Positions 8,878-17,917 of a stretch of DNA of 64,000 bases are shown here, in pieces. Within the stretch, counting starts at the first letter, position 1. Every line of letters starts with the position of its first letter. Made by a program: the position numbers and the translations under genes. The notes under the pieces were generated by a model. It worked only from the letters and a program-made list of their open reading frames with translations, ran no database searches and was not told the DNA's origin. The stretch comes from Rhodopseudomonas sp. (GTDB taxonomy: Bacteria > Pseudomonadota > Alphaproteobacteria > Rhizobiales > Xanthobacteraceae), in the NCBI GenBank assembly GCA_016124795.1, contig WGNB01000033.1, forward strand, positions 57,815-121,814, written 5' to 3'.

Positions 8878-9651
8878 GTGCCCTTGCCTGACGGCACCGG
8901 CCCGCTTACTTCTGTTGCCATGTTCGAAGCCGCAGGCCTTGCCTTCACCCAAATGCTGTCCGCTCCGCTGCGCCGGGTGCTGCTCAAGGCCATCGGCCTG
9001 GCGCTGCTGATGATCGTCATCATCGGCATCGTCATGCAGCGCCTGCTGGCCCATCTGGCCGACAATGGCGCGACCTGGGCCGAGCAAAGCGCCGGCTTCG
9101 CGCCGCACGCGGTGTGGTCGGCGCTCGCTTGGGTGCTGTCGATCATGGCGGGCCTCGGCATCGTCACCGGCGCACTGTTCCTGATGCCGGCGGTCACCGC
9201 CTTCGTCGGCAGCTTCTTCGTCGACGAGGTCGCCGAACTGGTCGAACTCGAACACTACCCGGCCGAACCCGCCGGCAAGGCGCTGCCGATGTTCCGCGCC
9301 CTGATCGAAGGCATCAAGATTTCGCTGCTGGCGCTGGTGGTCTACCTGTTCGCTTTGCCCTTCGTGCTGTTCGCCGGCTTCGGCTTCATCATCCTGTTCC
9401 TCGGCAACGCTTATCTGCTCGGCCGGGAATATTTCGAACTCGCCGCCATGCGCTTCCGCCCCCCAGCCGAAGCCAAGGCGATGCGCCGGGCGCGCTCAGG
9501 CTACGTTTTTCTCGCCGGCATGGTGATCGCGGCCTTCGTATCGATTCCGCTGCTCAATCTGGCGACGCCGATTTTCGCCATGGCCTTCATGGTGCACATC
9601 CATAAAAAGATGAGCGGCAGACGCGCCGATCTGATCGAGCCGGCGCGGTAA
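8878..9651 (+). CDS. CysZ/EI24-family inner-membrane protein
   Basis: Four to five hydrophobic segments (starting MIVIIGIVMQRLL, then SALAWVLSIMAGLGIVTGAL, LLALVVYLFALPFVLFAGF, VFLAGMVIAAFVSIPLLN) and the signature FLGNAYLLGREYFELAAMR place it in the EI24/CysZ family, linked to sulfate uptake in enterobacteria; rhizobial members are of unproven function. Two starts compete: GTG at 8878 with AGAGGCG upstream (257 aa, chosen), and ATG at 8920 with no ribosome site (243 aa). It follows the hydrolase gene by 32 bases after that gene's possible ancestral stop. It converges on nth with 10 bases between stops. Confidence 0.8.
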   Translation: MPLPDGTGPLTSVAMFEAAGLAFTQMLSAPLRRVLLKAIGLALLMIVIIGIVMQRLLAHLADNGATWAEQSAGFAPHAVWSALAWVLSIMAGLGIVTGALFLMPAVTAFVGSFFVDEVAELVELEHYPAEPAGKALPMFRALIEGIKISLLALVVYLFALPFVLFAGFGFIILFLGNAYLLGREYFELAAMRFRPPAEAKAMRRARSGYVFLAGMVIAAFVSIPLLNLATPIFAMAFMVHIHKKMSGRRADLIEPAR

Positions 9652-9661
9652 TTCGCGATGG

Positions 9662-10486
9662 CTACGGCGACGGCGTCTTGTCCGGCCACTGACATAAATC
9701 GGAAATGATGCACTTCCAGCACTGCGGCTTGCGCGCCAGGCAAATGTAACGCCCGTGCAGGATCAGCCAGTGATGCGCGTGCAGCATGTACGTCGCCGGG
9801 ATCTGCGCTTCGAGTTTCAATTCGACTTCAAGCGGGTTCTTGCCCGGCGCCAGCCCGGTGCGATTGCCGATCCGGAAGATGTGCGTATCGACCGCCATGG
9901 TCGGCTGGCCGAAAGCCATGTTCAGCACCACGTTAGCGGTCTTGCGGCCGACGCCCGGCAAGGCTTCCAGCGCCGCGCGATCGGCCGGCACCTCGCCGCC
10001 GTGTTCGGCGATCAACTTCTGCGCCAGCAGGTGAACGTTCCTGGCCTTGGTGCGGAACAGACCGATGGTCTTGACCAGATCGCGGATTTTATCCTCGCCC
10101 AGCGCGGCCATCTTTTCGGCGGTATCGGCCAGCGCGAACAAGGCCGGCGTCGCCTTGTTGACGCCGGCGTCAGTCGCCTGCGCCGACAGCACCACCGCAA
10201 CCAGCAGCGTGAAGGCATTGGTATGCTTAAGCTCGCCCTTGGGCTCCGGCTCCTGCGCCTGAAACCGGCGGAAGGCTTCCTCGATCTGCGCCGGAGTCCA
10301 CGGCTTCGGCTTCCAGACTTTTGCGGCGGCTGGCTTTTTCGCCGAGGCGGCCGGCTTGCGGTCGGCGGCTTTGGCGGAGACCGCCTTTTTAACAGCAGCC
10401 TTTTTGACAACAACCTTGCGACCGGCCGGTTTGCCGGCCGAAACCTTTTTGCGCGCGGGCGCTTTACCTATCGACTTTTTCGCCAT
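9662..10486 (-). CDS. nth: Endonuclease III with Lys/Ala-rich N-terminal tail
   Basis: A base-excision repair glycosylase/AP lyase for oxidised pyrimidines. The 274-aa product has the helix-hairpin-helix LPGVGRKTANVVL with catalytic Lys182, the catalytic Asp200 in VDTHIFRIGNR, and a 4Fe-4S loop C249-x6-C256-x2-C259-x5-C265. The first 60 residues are an extra tail of Lys, Ala, Val and Arg (for example KKAAVKKAVSAKAADRK) absent from the E. coli enzyme, which resembles histone-H1-like DNA-binding tails. The ATG at 10486 is chosen because it opens MAKKSIGK. It is divergent from the DUF2244 gene, with 25 bases between starts. Confidence 0.95.
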   Translation of the reverse strand: MAKKSIGKAPARKKVSAGKPAGRKVVVKKAAVKKAVSAKAADRKPAASAKKPAAAKVWKPKPWTPAQIEEAFRRFQAQEPEPKGELKHTNAFTLLVAVVLSAQATDAGVNKATPALFALADTAEKMAALGEDKIRDLVKTIGLFRTKARNVHLLAQKLIAEHGGEVPADRAALEALPGVGRKTANVVLNMAFGQPTMAVDTHIFRIGNRTGLAPGKNPLEVELKLEAQIPATYMLHAHHWLILHGRYICLARKPQCWKCIISDLCQWPDKTPSP

Positions 10487-10511
10487 GAATTCCGGTATAG
10501 TGCGCGCCGAC

Positions 10512-11018
10512 ATGCCCGACAATCATACCGAACTCGAACCGACGATCTTTTCCGCGACGATCACGCCGCATCGCTCGCTCAACAGCACCGGCTTTCTGAT
10601 CCTGATGGTGGCCTTCGGCGGCGTCAGTTTCATCACCGGCATTGCCTTCCTGATGATGGGCGCCTGGCCGGTCTTCGGTTTTTTCGGGCTCGATGTCGCG
10701 CTGCTCTATGGCGCGATCAAACTCAATAATCGCTACGCCCGGGCCTTCGAGGAAGTCATCGTCACACCCTCGGTGCTGACGGTGCGCAAGGTCAGCCATC
10801 GCGGCCAAATCCGCGAATGGCAGCTCAATCCGCTCTGGGTCCGGCTCGACAAGGAAACCATCGAGGATTTCGGCATCGCCCGGCTGTTTCTGGTGATGCG
10901 CGACAAGCAACTGACGATCGCGAATTACCTCGGGCCGCATGAGCGCGAGGGCTTCGCCGATGCGCTCGGCCGGGCCCTTGCCGAGGCCAAACGCGGCCCG
11001 GTGCGCACCGCCATCTAG
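10512..11018 (+). CDS. DUF2244 family membrane protein
   Basis: A 168-aa protein with two adjacent membrane segments (about residues 25-75: TGFLILMVAFGGVSFITGI and MMGAWPVFGFFGLDVALL) followed by a soluble PH-like beta domain (VTPSVLTVRKVSHRG, PLWVRLDKET). PTIFSATITPHRSL near the start is typical of DUF2244, a family widespread in alphaproteobacteria with no known function. An alternative ATG at 10485 would overlap the nth start region; 10512 is preferred from family length. The gene shares a very short divergent promoter with nth. Confidence 0.8.
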   Translation: MPDNHTELEPTIFSATITPHRSLNSTGFLILMVAFGGVSFITGIAFLMMGAWPVFGFFGLDVALLYGAIKLNNRYARAFEEVIVTPSVLTVRKVSHRGQIREWQLNPLWVRLDKETIEDFGIARLFLVMRDKQLTIANYLGPHEREGFADALGRALAEAKRGPVRTAI

Positions 11019-11076
11019 CCGGAGCGCGGCCAGAAACCGGGTGGCTGGCGCCCGGCCCGCGGCCTATCTTTTGGCC

Positions 11077-11979
11077 ATGACAACAAAACCCGCCCAGCCC
11101 GCCTTCGCCGACGCCTTCCCGAAGCTCAATCCGCTGACCACCGCGGCGGCGGACTATGACGTGGTGCGCCGCGCCATCGCGCATATCCGCGGTCATTGGC
11201 GCGACCAGTCCGAGATCGAAACCATCGCCGATGCCGCCGGCGTCACGCCGACCGAATTGCATCATCTGTTCCGCCGCTGGTGCGGACTGACGCCGAAAGC
11301 CTTCATGCAGGCGTTGACGCTCGACAGCGCGCGTCAACTGCTGCGCAACTCAGCCAGCGTGCTGGAGGCCTCCTATGAAGTCGGCTTGTCCGGGCCCGGA
11401 CGGCTGCACGATCTGTTCGTCACGCACGAAGCCATGTCGCCGGGCGAATGGAAGGCTGGCGGCGAAGGATTGACGATGACCTATGGCTATCATCCCTGCC
11501 CCTTCGGCATGGCGCTAGTGATGGTCGCGCCGCGCGGACTGGCCGGCCTTGCGCTGGCCGATGCCGGCAAGGAACGCGACGCGCTCAACGACATGAAGTC
11601 GCGCTGGCCGAAAGCCAAATACGTCGAGGACTATGCCGCGACCGCGCCGACCGCGCGGCGCATCTTCGATGCCGCGTTATGGAAGCCGGAGCAGCCGTTA
11701 CGGGTTGTCTTGATCGGCACCGATTTCGAGGTGCGGGTCTGGGAAAAGCTGCTGACCATTCCGGTCGGCAAACTGACGACTTATTCCGACATCGCCGCCA
11801 GCACCGGCAAGCCGAAAGCCGCGCGCGCGGTCGGCGCCGCCGTCGGCAAGAACCCGATCTCCTTCGTCGTGCCGTGCCATCGCGTCGTCGGCAAGAATGG
11901 CGACGTCACCGGCTATCACTGGGGGCTGACGCGCAAGCGCGCCATGCTCGGCTGGGAAGCCGGCATCGCGAACGCTTAA
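11077..11979 (+). CDS. AraC-type regulator fused to O6-methylguanine-DNA methyltransferase (Ada-like)
   Basis: A 300-aa fusion: an AraC helix-turn-helix at about 25-115 (IETIADAAGVTPTELHHLFRRWCGLTPKAF, two-helix-turn-helix layout), then an alkyltransferase domain ending with the active site VVPCHRVVGKNGDVTGYHWG, whose Cys takes the methyl group irreversibly. The N-terminal zinc domain of E. coli Ada, with the phosphotriester-accepting Cys, is missing, so the methylphosphotriester switch cannot operate as in Ada. It could still repair DNA and bind DNA; whether it senses damage is open. It overlaps the convergent CoA-transferase gene by four bases. Confidence 0.9.
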   Translation: MTTKPAQPAFADAFPKLNPLTTAAADYDVVRRAIAHIRGHWRDQSEIETIADAAGVTPTELHHLFRRWCGLTPKAFMQALTLDSARQLLRNSASVLEASYEVGLSGPGRLHDLFVTHEAMSPGEWKAGGEGLTMTYGYHPCPFGMALVMVAPRGLAGLALADAGKERDALNDMKSRWPKAKYVEDYAATAPTARRIFDAALWKPEQPLRVVLIGTDFEVRVWEKLLTIPVGKLTTYSDIAASTGKPKAARAVGAAVGKNPISFVVPCHRVVGKNGDVTGYHWGLTRKRAMLGWEAGIANA

Positions 11980-13370
11980 CGCGCCGGCGGCCAGGCCGGC
12001 GGGCTTGAACCGAGCGGCATCGAAGGCCGCGTCCAGCGCGGCGGCGCTTCATCGATCGTCGCTGGATGACGCACCGCCGACAAAAGGCCGAAGCCGGACT
12101 GACTGTCCTCCAGACAATCCAGCACGTCGCCGCGATCGGGGTCCTTGCAGTGCAAGCCATCGACGCGGCCGAGCGACCGTAGCCAGTGACCGGTTTGCGC
12201 CAGCGACGCACGAACATGCCAGGCGCCGCCCTCGCGGGCGCGACGGGCAAGCGCGGTCATTGCGCCATAAGCCAGCAGATAGCCGGTGGCGTGATCGAGC
12301 ACCTGCGCCGGCAAGGGCTTCGGCCCGTCAATGCCGGCCGCCTGCGCTTCGGCATGATTGAAACCGCTGGCGGTCTGCACCAGTGAATCGAAGCCGCGCC
12401 GGCCGGACCAGGGCCCTTCATGGCCATAGGCCGACAGCGAGACGTAAACGATGCCCGGCCTGATCCGCGCCGCCTCCTGCGGAGCGTAGCCGAGCGCCGC
12501 CAGCGCGCCGGGACGATAGCCCTGCACCACGACATCGGCTTCGCGCAGCAAGCCTTCGAAGACGGCGCGACCTTTGGCGTCGGTCAGATCGAGATGCGCC
12601 GACAGCTTGCCGCGACCGGTATCGATCACCAATGGCGCCATGGCCGGCAGGTGCGGCGACGTCACCAGCAACACATCGGCGCCATGCGCCGCCAGCGTCA
12701 TGGTGCCGACCGGGCCGGCGATGATCCGGGTCAGGTCGAGCACTTTGATGCCCGACAACGGCCTCTCGCCGGCCGGCCAGGCCGGTGCCGGCGCGTCGCC
12801 GATGCGTTCGACCGACAGCAGCGGCAATCGCGCCAAGGCCCGGCCCTGGCCGTGCGCATCCCATTCGTCGAAGGAGCGCATCGCGGTCACGACCATGCCA
12901 GCCTGCGCGCAGGTTTCCTCGAAGTCGAAGGCCGTCCAGCCTTTCAGCGCCTGCGCCACCGCCGCGCGGTCGTCGCCGCATTGCAGGATCTTCAGCACGC
13001 CATCGCGGTGATGCGGAAAATTGGTATGCAGCCGGACGTAACGGCCATCGCCGCAGACATAGGTGCCGGCGGTCTTGCCCCAGAGTTCGGGGGCCGGTCC
13101 GCCATCGACGGTCAGATAGCGTTCGCTGCGGCTGGCGATCGCCGCCGCGCGCATGTCGACGGCGACGCGCGGCCGATGGCCACGGCGCAGATTGAAGACT
13201 TCGGCCGCCGCCAGCGCCGAGGCGGCCACCGCCGCCTGCATCGCGGTGCCGACCGCGAAGGACGACGGCAGAACCGGCTCGGCGCCGGTCAGGTCGATGC
13301 CGGCGAGCGCCGCCGGATCGTTGCCGAGGCCGTTCCAGACTTGCGCGAGAACGTCGCGCGGTCCGATCAA
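11976..13370 (-). CDS. Family III CoA-transferase (CaiB/BaiF) with rearranged N-terminus
   Basis: The 464-aa product contains the family block [19 protein letters not shown] followed by HGADVLLV and [14 protein letters not shown]. In ordinary CaiB/BaiF enzymes the LDLTR...AGP block is at the very N-terminus; here it lies after about 205 residues that look like the C-terminal half of the family ([16 protein letters not shown]). The segment [12 protein letters not shown] may hold the acyl-accepting Asp. The start is TTG at 13370, overlapping the gpmA stop (TTGA), so the gene is probably coupled to gpmA. The acyl-CoA substrate is unknown. Confidence 0.85.
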   Translation of the reverse strand: MIGPRDVLAQVWNGLGNDPAALAGIDLTGAEPVLPSSFAVGTAMQAAVAASALAAAEVFNLRRGHRPRVAVDMRAAAIASRSERYLTVDGGPAPELWGKTAGTYVCGDGRYVRLHTNFPHHRDGVLKILQCGDDRAAVAQALKGWTAFDFEETCAQAGMVVTAMRSFDEWDAHGQGRALARLPLLSVERIGDAPAPAWPAGERPLSGIKVLDLTRIIAGPVGTMTLAAHGADVLLVTSPHLPAMAPLVIDTGRGKLSAHLDLTDAKGRAVFEGLLREADVVVQGYRPGALAALGYAPQEAARIRPGIVYVSLSAYGHEGPWSGRRGFDSLVQTASGFNHAEAQAAGIDGPKPLPAQVLDHATGYLLAYGAMTALARRAREGGAWHVRASLAQTGHWLRSLGRVDGLHCKDPDRGDVLDCLEDSQSGFGLLSAVRHPATIDEAPPRWTRPSMPLGSSPPAWPPAR

Positions 13371-13990
13371 GCCGCCAGGTCCAGCTTCGACGTCACCGTG
13401 GCGTCGGACCCGAGCCGGTAAATGATCGGCACGCCGGTGCCGATTTCGCGCTTCAGGATCTGCTCCGGCGACAGCTTTTCCAGCACCATCACCAGCGCGC
13501 GCAGCGAATTACCGTGCGCCGCCACCAGCACGCGCTCGCCGCGCAGCACGCGGGGCAGGATTTCGGTGACGTAATACGGCAGCGTCCGGGCCAGCGTATC
13601 CTTGAGGCTCTCGCCGCCGGGCGGCGGCACGTCGTAGGAGCGCCGCCAGATATGGACCTGCTCGTCGCCCCATTTGGCGCGGGCATCGTCCTTGTTGAGA
13701 CCGGACAGGTCGCCATAGTCGCGCTCGTTCAGCGCCAGGTCCTTGATGACCGGGATCGACGACTGGCCCATTTCCTCCAGCATCAGCCCGAGGGTGCGCT
13801 GGGCGCGCTTGAGCGCCGAGGTATAGGCGACGTCGAAGGTCAGGCCCTGCGCCTTCAGCTTGCGGCCGGCCTCGCGCGCCTCGGCGACGCCCTTTTCGGT
13901 CAGGTCAACGTCGCGCCAGCCGGTGAACAGGTTCTTCAGGTTCCACTCGCTCTGCCCGTGGCGGACCAGAACCAACAGATTGTCGCTCAT
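13367..13990 (-). CDS. gpmA: 2,3-bisphosphoglycerate-dependent phosphoglycerate mutase
   Basis: Interconverts 3- and 2-phosphoglycerate in glycolysis and gluconeogenesis. The 207-aa product starts [17 protein letters not shown] with the phospho-His at residue 11, has [11 protein letters not shown] with the catalytic Glu, and [15 protein letters not shown] with the second His. This is the shorter alphaproteobacterial form. The ATG at 13990 fits family length. Its stop overlaps the TTG of the CoA-transferase, suggesting a two-gene unit although no metabolic link is obvious. Confidence 0.95.
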   Translation of the reverse strand: MSDNLLVLVRHGQSEWNLKNLFTGWRDVDLTEKGVAEAREAGRKLKAQGLTFDVAYTSALKRAQRTLGLMLEEMGQSSIPVIKDLALNERDYGDLSGLNKDDARAKWGDEQVHIWRRSYDVPPPGGESLKDTLARTLPYYVTEILPRVLRGERVLVAAHGNSLRALVMVLEKLSPEQILKREIGTGVPIIYRLGSDATVTSKLDLAA

Positions 13991-14309
13991 CGAAAAGCCT
14001 CTCAATGGACCGGGACAGAACCGTCCCGCTGCGGAATTCCTGGCGATTTCCCCCGCCTTGTAGCGTCCGGCCGGCGCGGTTTCCAGTCGCGGGCCCGCAT
14101 GAAGACCGGACGGCAATTCATGGCGGAAGGACGGGCGGCGCGCCGGAAAACGGTCTTTGCCTGGCGGATCGGACGGATTTACGGCGGCCGGCCGGACCTT
14201 TCTTCCCGGCACCCATCGACGCCTTTGGCCAGCCGGGGCACGGCCGGCGGCGACTGTAATCAACCTGTCGCATTCGAACCGTTGAATCCGATTCGAAAGA
14301 CGAGGCTTC
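13991..14309. other. Divergent intergenic region, no gene seen
   Basis: This 319-bp gap lies between gpmA and the first 2OG-oxygenase-like gene, which diverge. I see a small inverted repeat CGGGAC...GTCCCG near 14010 and paired TTCGAA words (14273 and 14291) just before the plus-strand start. No convincing coding frame or RNA gene is present. Confidence 0.5.
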
Positions 14310-15020
14310 ATGACCGCTGTTTCCGCTCCTCTCGCCGGCGCGCTCGCCGCCCCTGTCGACTGGCTGACCTTCACGCCGCCGCCACAAGGCTTTGCCGAAC
14401 GGCTCTGCGTGGTGCCAAATATCCTGCCGCAACCGGCCTTCGCGGCGCTGGCCGCCGAGATCGAGCGGTTCGTCGGCACCGAACGCAATTACGTGCCGAC
14501 CCACAAGAAGGGCGGCACCATCGCCTACGAGACGCTGCGCACCAGGGCGCCGCGCGTCGCCGCCTTCTACCAATCGCCGGCCTTGCACCGGTTCATTTCC
14601 GATATCGTCGGCGTCGAAGTCGGACCGACGCCGCTGCATGACCAGAGTTCGCTGTCGGTGCTGTTCTACGAGCGTCCCGGCGATCACATCGGCTGGCACT
14701 ACGATCATAATTTCTACAAGGGCCGGCACTTCACCGTGCTGCTGCCGATCGTCAATCGCGGCGCTAACGACGGCTTGTCGGCGGCCAAATTGATGGTCCG
14801 CAAGGGCCGCGACGAAACGATCGTCGAAACGCCGCCGGACACGCTGATCGTGTTCGAGGGCGCGCGCGTGCTGCACAAGGTCACGCCGATCGAGGAAGGC
14901 GAACGCCGCATCGTGCTGAGCATGACCTTCTGCGCCGACAACCGGCATTCCATGCTGCAGGAAGCGATGCGCCGGGTGAAGGATACGGCGTTCTTCGGCC
15001 CGCGCGCGCTGTGGTCGTGA
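14310..15020 (+). CDS. 2OG-Fe(II) dioxygenase-like protein
   Basis: A 236-aa protein with a double-stranded beta-helix pattern. The iron ligands read as His130-x-Asp132 in [11 protein letters not shown] and His189 in ARVLHKVTP, with Arg199 or Arg200 (ERRIVLSM) placed to bind 2-oxoglutarate. This is the prolyl-4-hydroxylase-like layout. There is no signal peptide, so it probably acts in the cytoplasm, on an unknown protein or small-molecule substrate. The next gene on the same strand, 66 bases away, is a second putative 2OG oxygenase of another subfamily. Confidence 0.75.
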   Translation: MTAVSAPLAGALAAPVDWLTFTPPPQGFAERLCVVPNILPQPAFAALAAEIERFVGTERNYVPTHKKGGTIAYETLRTRAPRVAAFYQSPALHRFISDIVGVEVGPTPLHDQSSLSVLFYERPGDHIGWHYDHNFYKGRHFTVLLPIVNRGANDGLSAAKLMVRKGRDETIVETPPDTLIVFEGARVLHKVTPIEEGERRIVLSMTFCADNRHSMLQEAMRRVKDTAFFGPRALWS

Positions 15021-15086
15021 GACCGCGACGACAGCGGCGCGAAACCTGAAATCATGGCAGGATGCCGGCCTCAGGCGGAGGACGGC

Positions 15087-15725
15087 ATGGCCAACGGATC
15101 GGACGGGTTTACGGCGTTATGGCCGACGGTTTTCCTGCATCGCAGTCTGCCCGGCGCGGAACTCGCCAATAAAGCGCTGTCGGCGCTGGTGCTTGAACTC
15201 GACGCCGCCAACCGGGACCTGACCACCGACTACCTCGGCGGCAATCTGCTCGCCAATAATCATCCGGCCATTGGCTGGCTGCGCGATTGCATCAACCGCA
15301 CCGTCGCCGATTATTTCCGCAAGCTCGGCATGGATTACCAGATCGACTGGTCGTTGCAGGGCTGGGCCAACGTCAATCGCCTCGGCGATTATCACGACCC
15401 GCATAATCATCCGCACGGCTATCTGTCCGGCACCTATTACGTCCAGACGCCGGCCGATCGCGCGCCGCTGCAATCGCGCAAGGATGTGCGGCCGGGCGCG
15501 ATCAGCTTTTACGATCCGCGCGGACCGGCGGTGAACATGGGCGCGATCCGCGACGACCCTTACGTCAACCCGGAACACACCGTGCAGCCGAAGGCCGGCG
15601 AGATCCTGTTATGGCCGGCGTTCCTGATGCATTTCGTGCATCCGAACCTCAGCGAGACGCCGCGCATCTCGATCAGTTTCAATGTCGTGCTGAAATGGAA
15701 GGACGAATATCTGCCGCGGCAATAG
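15087..15725 (+). CDS. Putative 2OG-Fe(II) oxygenase, TIGR02466-like
   Basis: A 212-aa protein whose central block DYHDPHNHPHGYLSGTYYVQ and the later MHFVHPN and TPRISISFN match the pattern of the TIGR02466/2OG-FeII_Oxy_5 group, in which clustered His residues and a distal His-Arg pair form the iron and 2-oxoglutarate site. The ATG at 15087 follows GGAGG at good spacing; an upstream in-frame ATG at 15054 is less likely. It follows the other oxygenase-like gene and may be co-transcribed with it. The substrate is unknown. Confidence 0.75.
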   Translation: MANGSDGFTALWPTVFLHRSLPGAELANKALSALVLELDAANRDLTTDYLGGNLLANNHPAIGWLRDCINRTVADYFRKLGMDYQIDWSLQGWANVNRLGDYHDPHNHPHGYLSGTYYVQTPADRAPLQSRKDVRPGAISFYDPRGPAVNMGAIRDDPYVNPEHTVQPKAGEILLWPAFLMHFVHPNLSETPRISISFNVVLKWKDEYLPRQ

Positions 15726-15730
15726 ATGCT

Positions 15731-15833
15731 GTCATTCCGGGGCGGCGCGTAGCGCCGAACCTGGAATCCAGACATAGGCACGGAATTTATCGCTGGATTC
15801 CGGGTTCGCGCCTGCGGCGCGCCCCGGAGTGAC
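15731..15833. repeat. Dispersed inverted repeat, GTCATTCCGG type
   Basis: The element begins GTCATTCCGGGG and ends CCCCGGAGTGAC, with an inner pair of TGGAATCCAG and CTGGATTCCGGG and a GCGCG-rich hairpin in each arm. It separates the convergent oxygenase gene and dapB. A second copy with the same ends lies at 16729. Confidence 0.85.
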
Positions 15834-15836
15834 CGT

Positions 15837-16652
15837 TCAAAAATCCTTCAGCCCCAGCACATCCATCATCGAATAGAGGCCGGGCTTCTGACGGCGCGCC
15901 CACATCGCGGCATGCAGCGCGCCGCGCGCGAAGATCATGCGATCTTCGGCCTTGTGCACCAGTTCGATCCGCTCGGCCGGGCCGGCAAACATCACGGTGT
16001 GTTCGCCGACGACGGTGCCGCCGCGCAATGACGCGAAGCCGATGTCACCGACCTTGCGCACGCCGGTATAGCCATCGCGACCGCGCGCCGACACTTTATC
16101 GAGATCGACCTTGCGGCCTTCCGCCGCCGCTTCGCCGAGCAGCAGGGCCGTGCCGGACGGCGCATCGACCTTCTGATTGTGATGCATCTCGACGATTTCG
16201 ATATCGAAGCTGTTGTCCAGCGTTCTGGCGACGCGCTTGGTCAAGGCCGCCAACAAATTGACGCCGAGGCTCATGTTGCCCGACTTGACGATCACCGCGG
16301 TCTTGGCGGCTTCGGCGATCGCGACCTCGTCGGATGCGCTCAGGCCGGTGGTGCCAATGATGTGGACCTTGCCGGCCTGCGCCACCTGCGCGGCATAACC
16401 CAGCGTCGCCGCCGGCGCGGTGAAGTCGATGATGCCATCGGCGTCGGCTAACAGCCGGGCCGGATCGCCGATCAGCTTGACGCCGTTGTCGCCGAGGCCC
16501 GCCAGCTTGCCGGCATCCCAGCCGATCAGCGGCGAACGGCCATCTTCCAGCGCGCCGGCCAGCGCCAGCCCCTCGGTTTCGGATATCGCCTTGACCAGCG
16601 TGCGGCCCATCCGCCCGCCGGCGCCGGCAACGATCAAACGCAAATCGGCCAT
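15837..16652 (-). CDS. dapB: 4-hydroxy-tetrahydrodipicolinate reductase
   Basis: Second step of the diaminopimelate/lysine branch; reduces the dihydrodipicolinate precursor with NAD(P)H. The 271-aa product opens with the dinucleotide-binding motif [12 protein letters not shown] and has the catalytic segment [20 protein letters not shown]. The C-terminal [26 protein letters not shown] is typical. A dispersed palindrome lies directly after the stop and another upstream. Confidence 0.97.
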   Translation of the reverse strand: MADLRLIVAGAGGRMGRTLVKAISETEGLALAGALEDGRSPLIGWDAGKLAGLGDNGVKLIGDPARLLADADGIIDFTAPAATLGYAAQVAQAGKVHIIGTTGLSASDEVAIAEAAKTAVIVKSGNMSLGVNLLAALTKRVARTLDNSFDIEIVEMHHNQKVDAPSGTALLLGEAAAEGRKVDLDKVSARGRDGYTGVRKVGDIGFASLRGGTVVGEHTVMFAGPAERIELVHKAEDRMIFARGALHAAMWARRQKPGLYSMMDVLGLKDF

Positions 16653-16728
16653 CGAAAAACTCCCGGGCTAATGAATTGGGTATAGCGGGCCGAAGGCGGC
16701 GCTGTCACCTCTGCGGCTGACCCCCTCC

Positions 16729-16831
16729 GTCATTCCGGGGTGCGCCGAAGGCGCGAACCCGAAATCCAGCGGCAAATTCCGCGTGCGGATCTGAATTCCG
16801 GGTCCGGCGCTATGCGTCGTCCCGGAATGAC
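16729..16831. repeat. Dispersed inverted repeat, second GTCATTCCGG copy
   Basis: It starts GTCATTCCGGGG and ends GTCCCGGAATGAC, with inner GAACCCGAAATCCAG opposite GAATTCCGGGTCC. It has the same architecture as 15731-15833 but differs in its centre. It lies between dapB and the DUF1330 gene, both on the minus strand, so it marks the end of the pyrF unit. Confidence 0.85.
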
Positions 16832-16846
16832 CTGGAGAACCTAAGG

Positions 16847-17143
16847 CTAGGGACCGTCGTAGCCTTCAATGATGATTAGCTCGATCTCGGAATGCGGCTG
16901 CCTGATCTTCAGGTTTTCCTGGTATTCCGGCGAATTGTAGCAAGCCACCGCCGCGGCGTAATCGGGGAATTCGACCACCACGTTGCGCGAACGCGGCTTG
17001 CCCTCCGGCGCCTCGAACGGGCCGCCGCGGACGATGAAGCGGCCGCCGAATTTGGCGAAGATCGCCGCATTGCCAACGGTGTAAGGCTTGTAGCCTTCTT
17101 CGTTGTGAACATCGACGCGCGCAATCCAGTAGCCCTTGGCCAT
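16847..17143 (-). CDS. DUF1330 family protein
   Basis: A 98-aa dimeric alpha/beta-barrel type protein: AKGYWIARVDV at the start, then GGRFIVRGGPFEAPEG and the conserved SRNVVVEFPDYAAAVACYNS with PEYQ. The family resembles small heme- or antibiotic-handling ferredoxin-fold proteins, but no role is established. The ATG at 17143 has GGGAGGG upstream and is 13 bases after the pyrF stop, so the two genes are one operon. Confidence 0.85.
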   Translation of the reverse strand: MAKGYWIARVDVHNEEGYKPYTVGNAAIFAKFGGRFIVRGGPFEAPEGKPRSRNVVVEFPDYAAAVACYNSPEYQENLKIRQPHSEIELIIIEGYDGP

Positions 17144-17156
17144 CAAGCCCTCCCGG

Positions 17157-17858
17157 TTATCGATGGGCGGCGGCGATCTCCGCGATGATCGCCTCGGCCG
17201 ACGCCTTCGGATCGGCAGCCTCGACGATCGGACGACCGACCACCAGATAATCGGCGCCGGCGGCAATCGCCTTCGACGGCGTCATGATCCGTTTCTGATC
17301 GCCCGCCGCGCTGCCGGCCGGACGGATGCCCGGCGTCACCAGCGCCATGTTGCCGCCGACGATGCCGCGCAGGTCGCTGGCTTCCTCTGGCGAACAGACC
17401 AGACCGTCAATGCCGAGGTCGCGCGCCTGCGCGGCGCGCTGCGCCACCAGATCGGCGACGCCGAGCCGGTAGCCGGCGCTCGCCAGATCGGAGTCGTCGT
17501 AGGAGGTCAGCACCGTGACCGCGAGGATCTTCAGGGTCGAGCCGCGCTTGCCTTCGACCGCCGCCTTCATGGTCAACGGAAAGCCATGCACCGTCAAAAA
17601 GGTCGCGCCCATCTGGGCGACGCTTTCAACCCCCTTGGCGACGGTATTGCCGATGTCGTGCAGCTTGAGATCGAGAAACACCTGCTTGCCGGCGGCGATC
17701 AGGCCGGCGGCGAAGGGCAAGCCATCGGCCAGCGCCAATTGATAACCGATCTTGTAGAAGCTGACGGAGGCGCCGAGCTTGGTCACCATCGCTTCGGCGG
17801 CTTTTACCGACGGCACGTCGAGCGCGACAATCAGGCGATCACGGGGTTCAAGCGGCAA
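17157..17858 (-). CDS. pyrF: Orotidine 5'-phosphate decarboxylase
   Basis: Last step of UMP synthesis. The 233-aa product has LIVALDVPS at strand 1, the catalytic KLHDIGNTV block with the preceding FLDLK (Lys and Asp network), and the phosphate-binding end [11 protein letters not shown]. The start is TTG (17858), with GGAG seven bases before it; no ATG is available nearby that keeps LIVALD. It is followed by the DUF1330 gene. Confidence 0.96.
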   Translation of the reverse strand: MPLEPRDRLIVALDVPSVKAAEAMVTKLGASVSFYKIGYQLALADGLPFAAGLIAAGKQVFLDLKLHDIGNTVAKGVESVAQMGATFLTVHGFPLTMKAAVEGKRGSTLKILAVTVLTSYDDSDLASAGYRLGVADLVAQRAAQARDLGIDGLVCSPEEASDLRGIVGGNMALVTPGIRPAGSAAGDQKRIMTPSKAIAAGADYLVVGRPIVEAADPKASAEAIIAEIAAAHR

Positions 17859-17917
17859 TATACTACTCCGGTAGGTTTCGTTGCGGGCGGACCAGCCGCT
17901 CTATATCAGTCGCGTTA

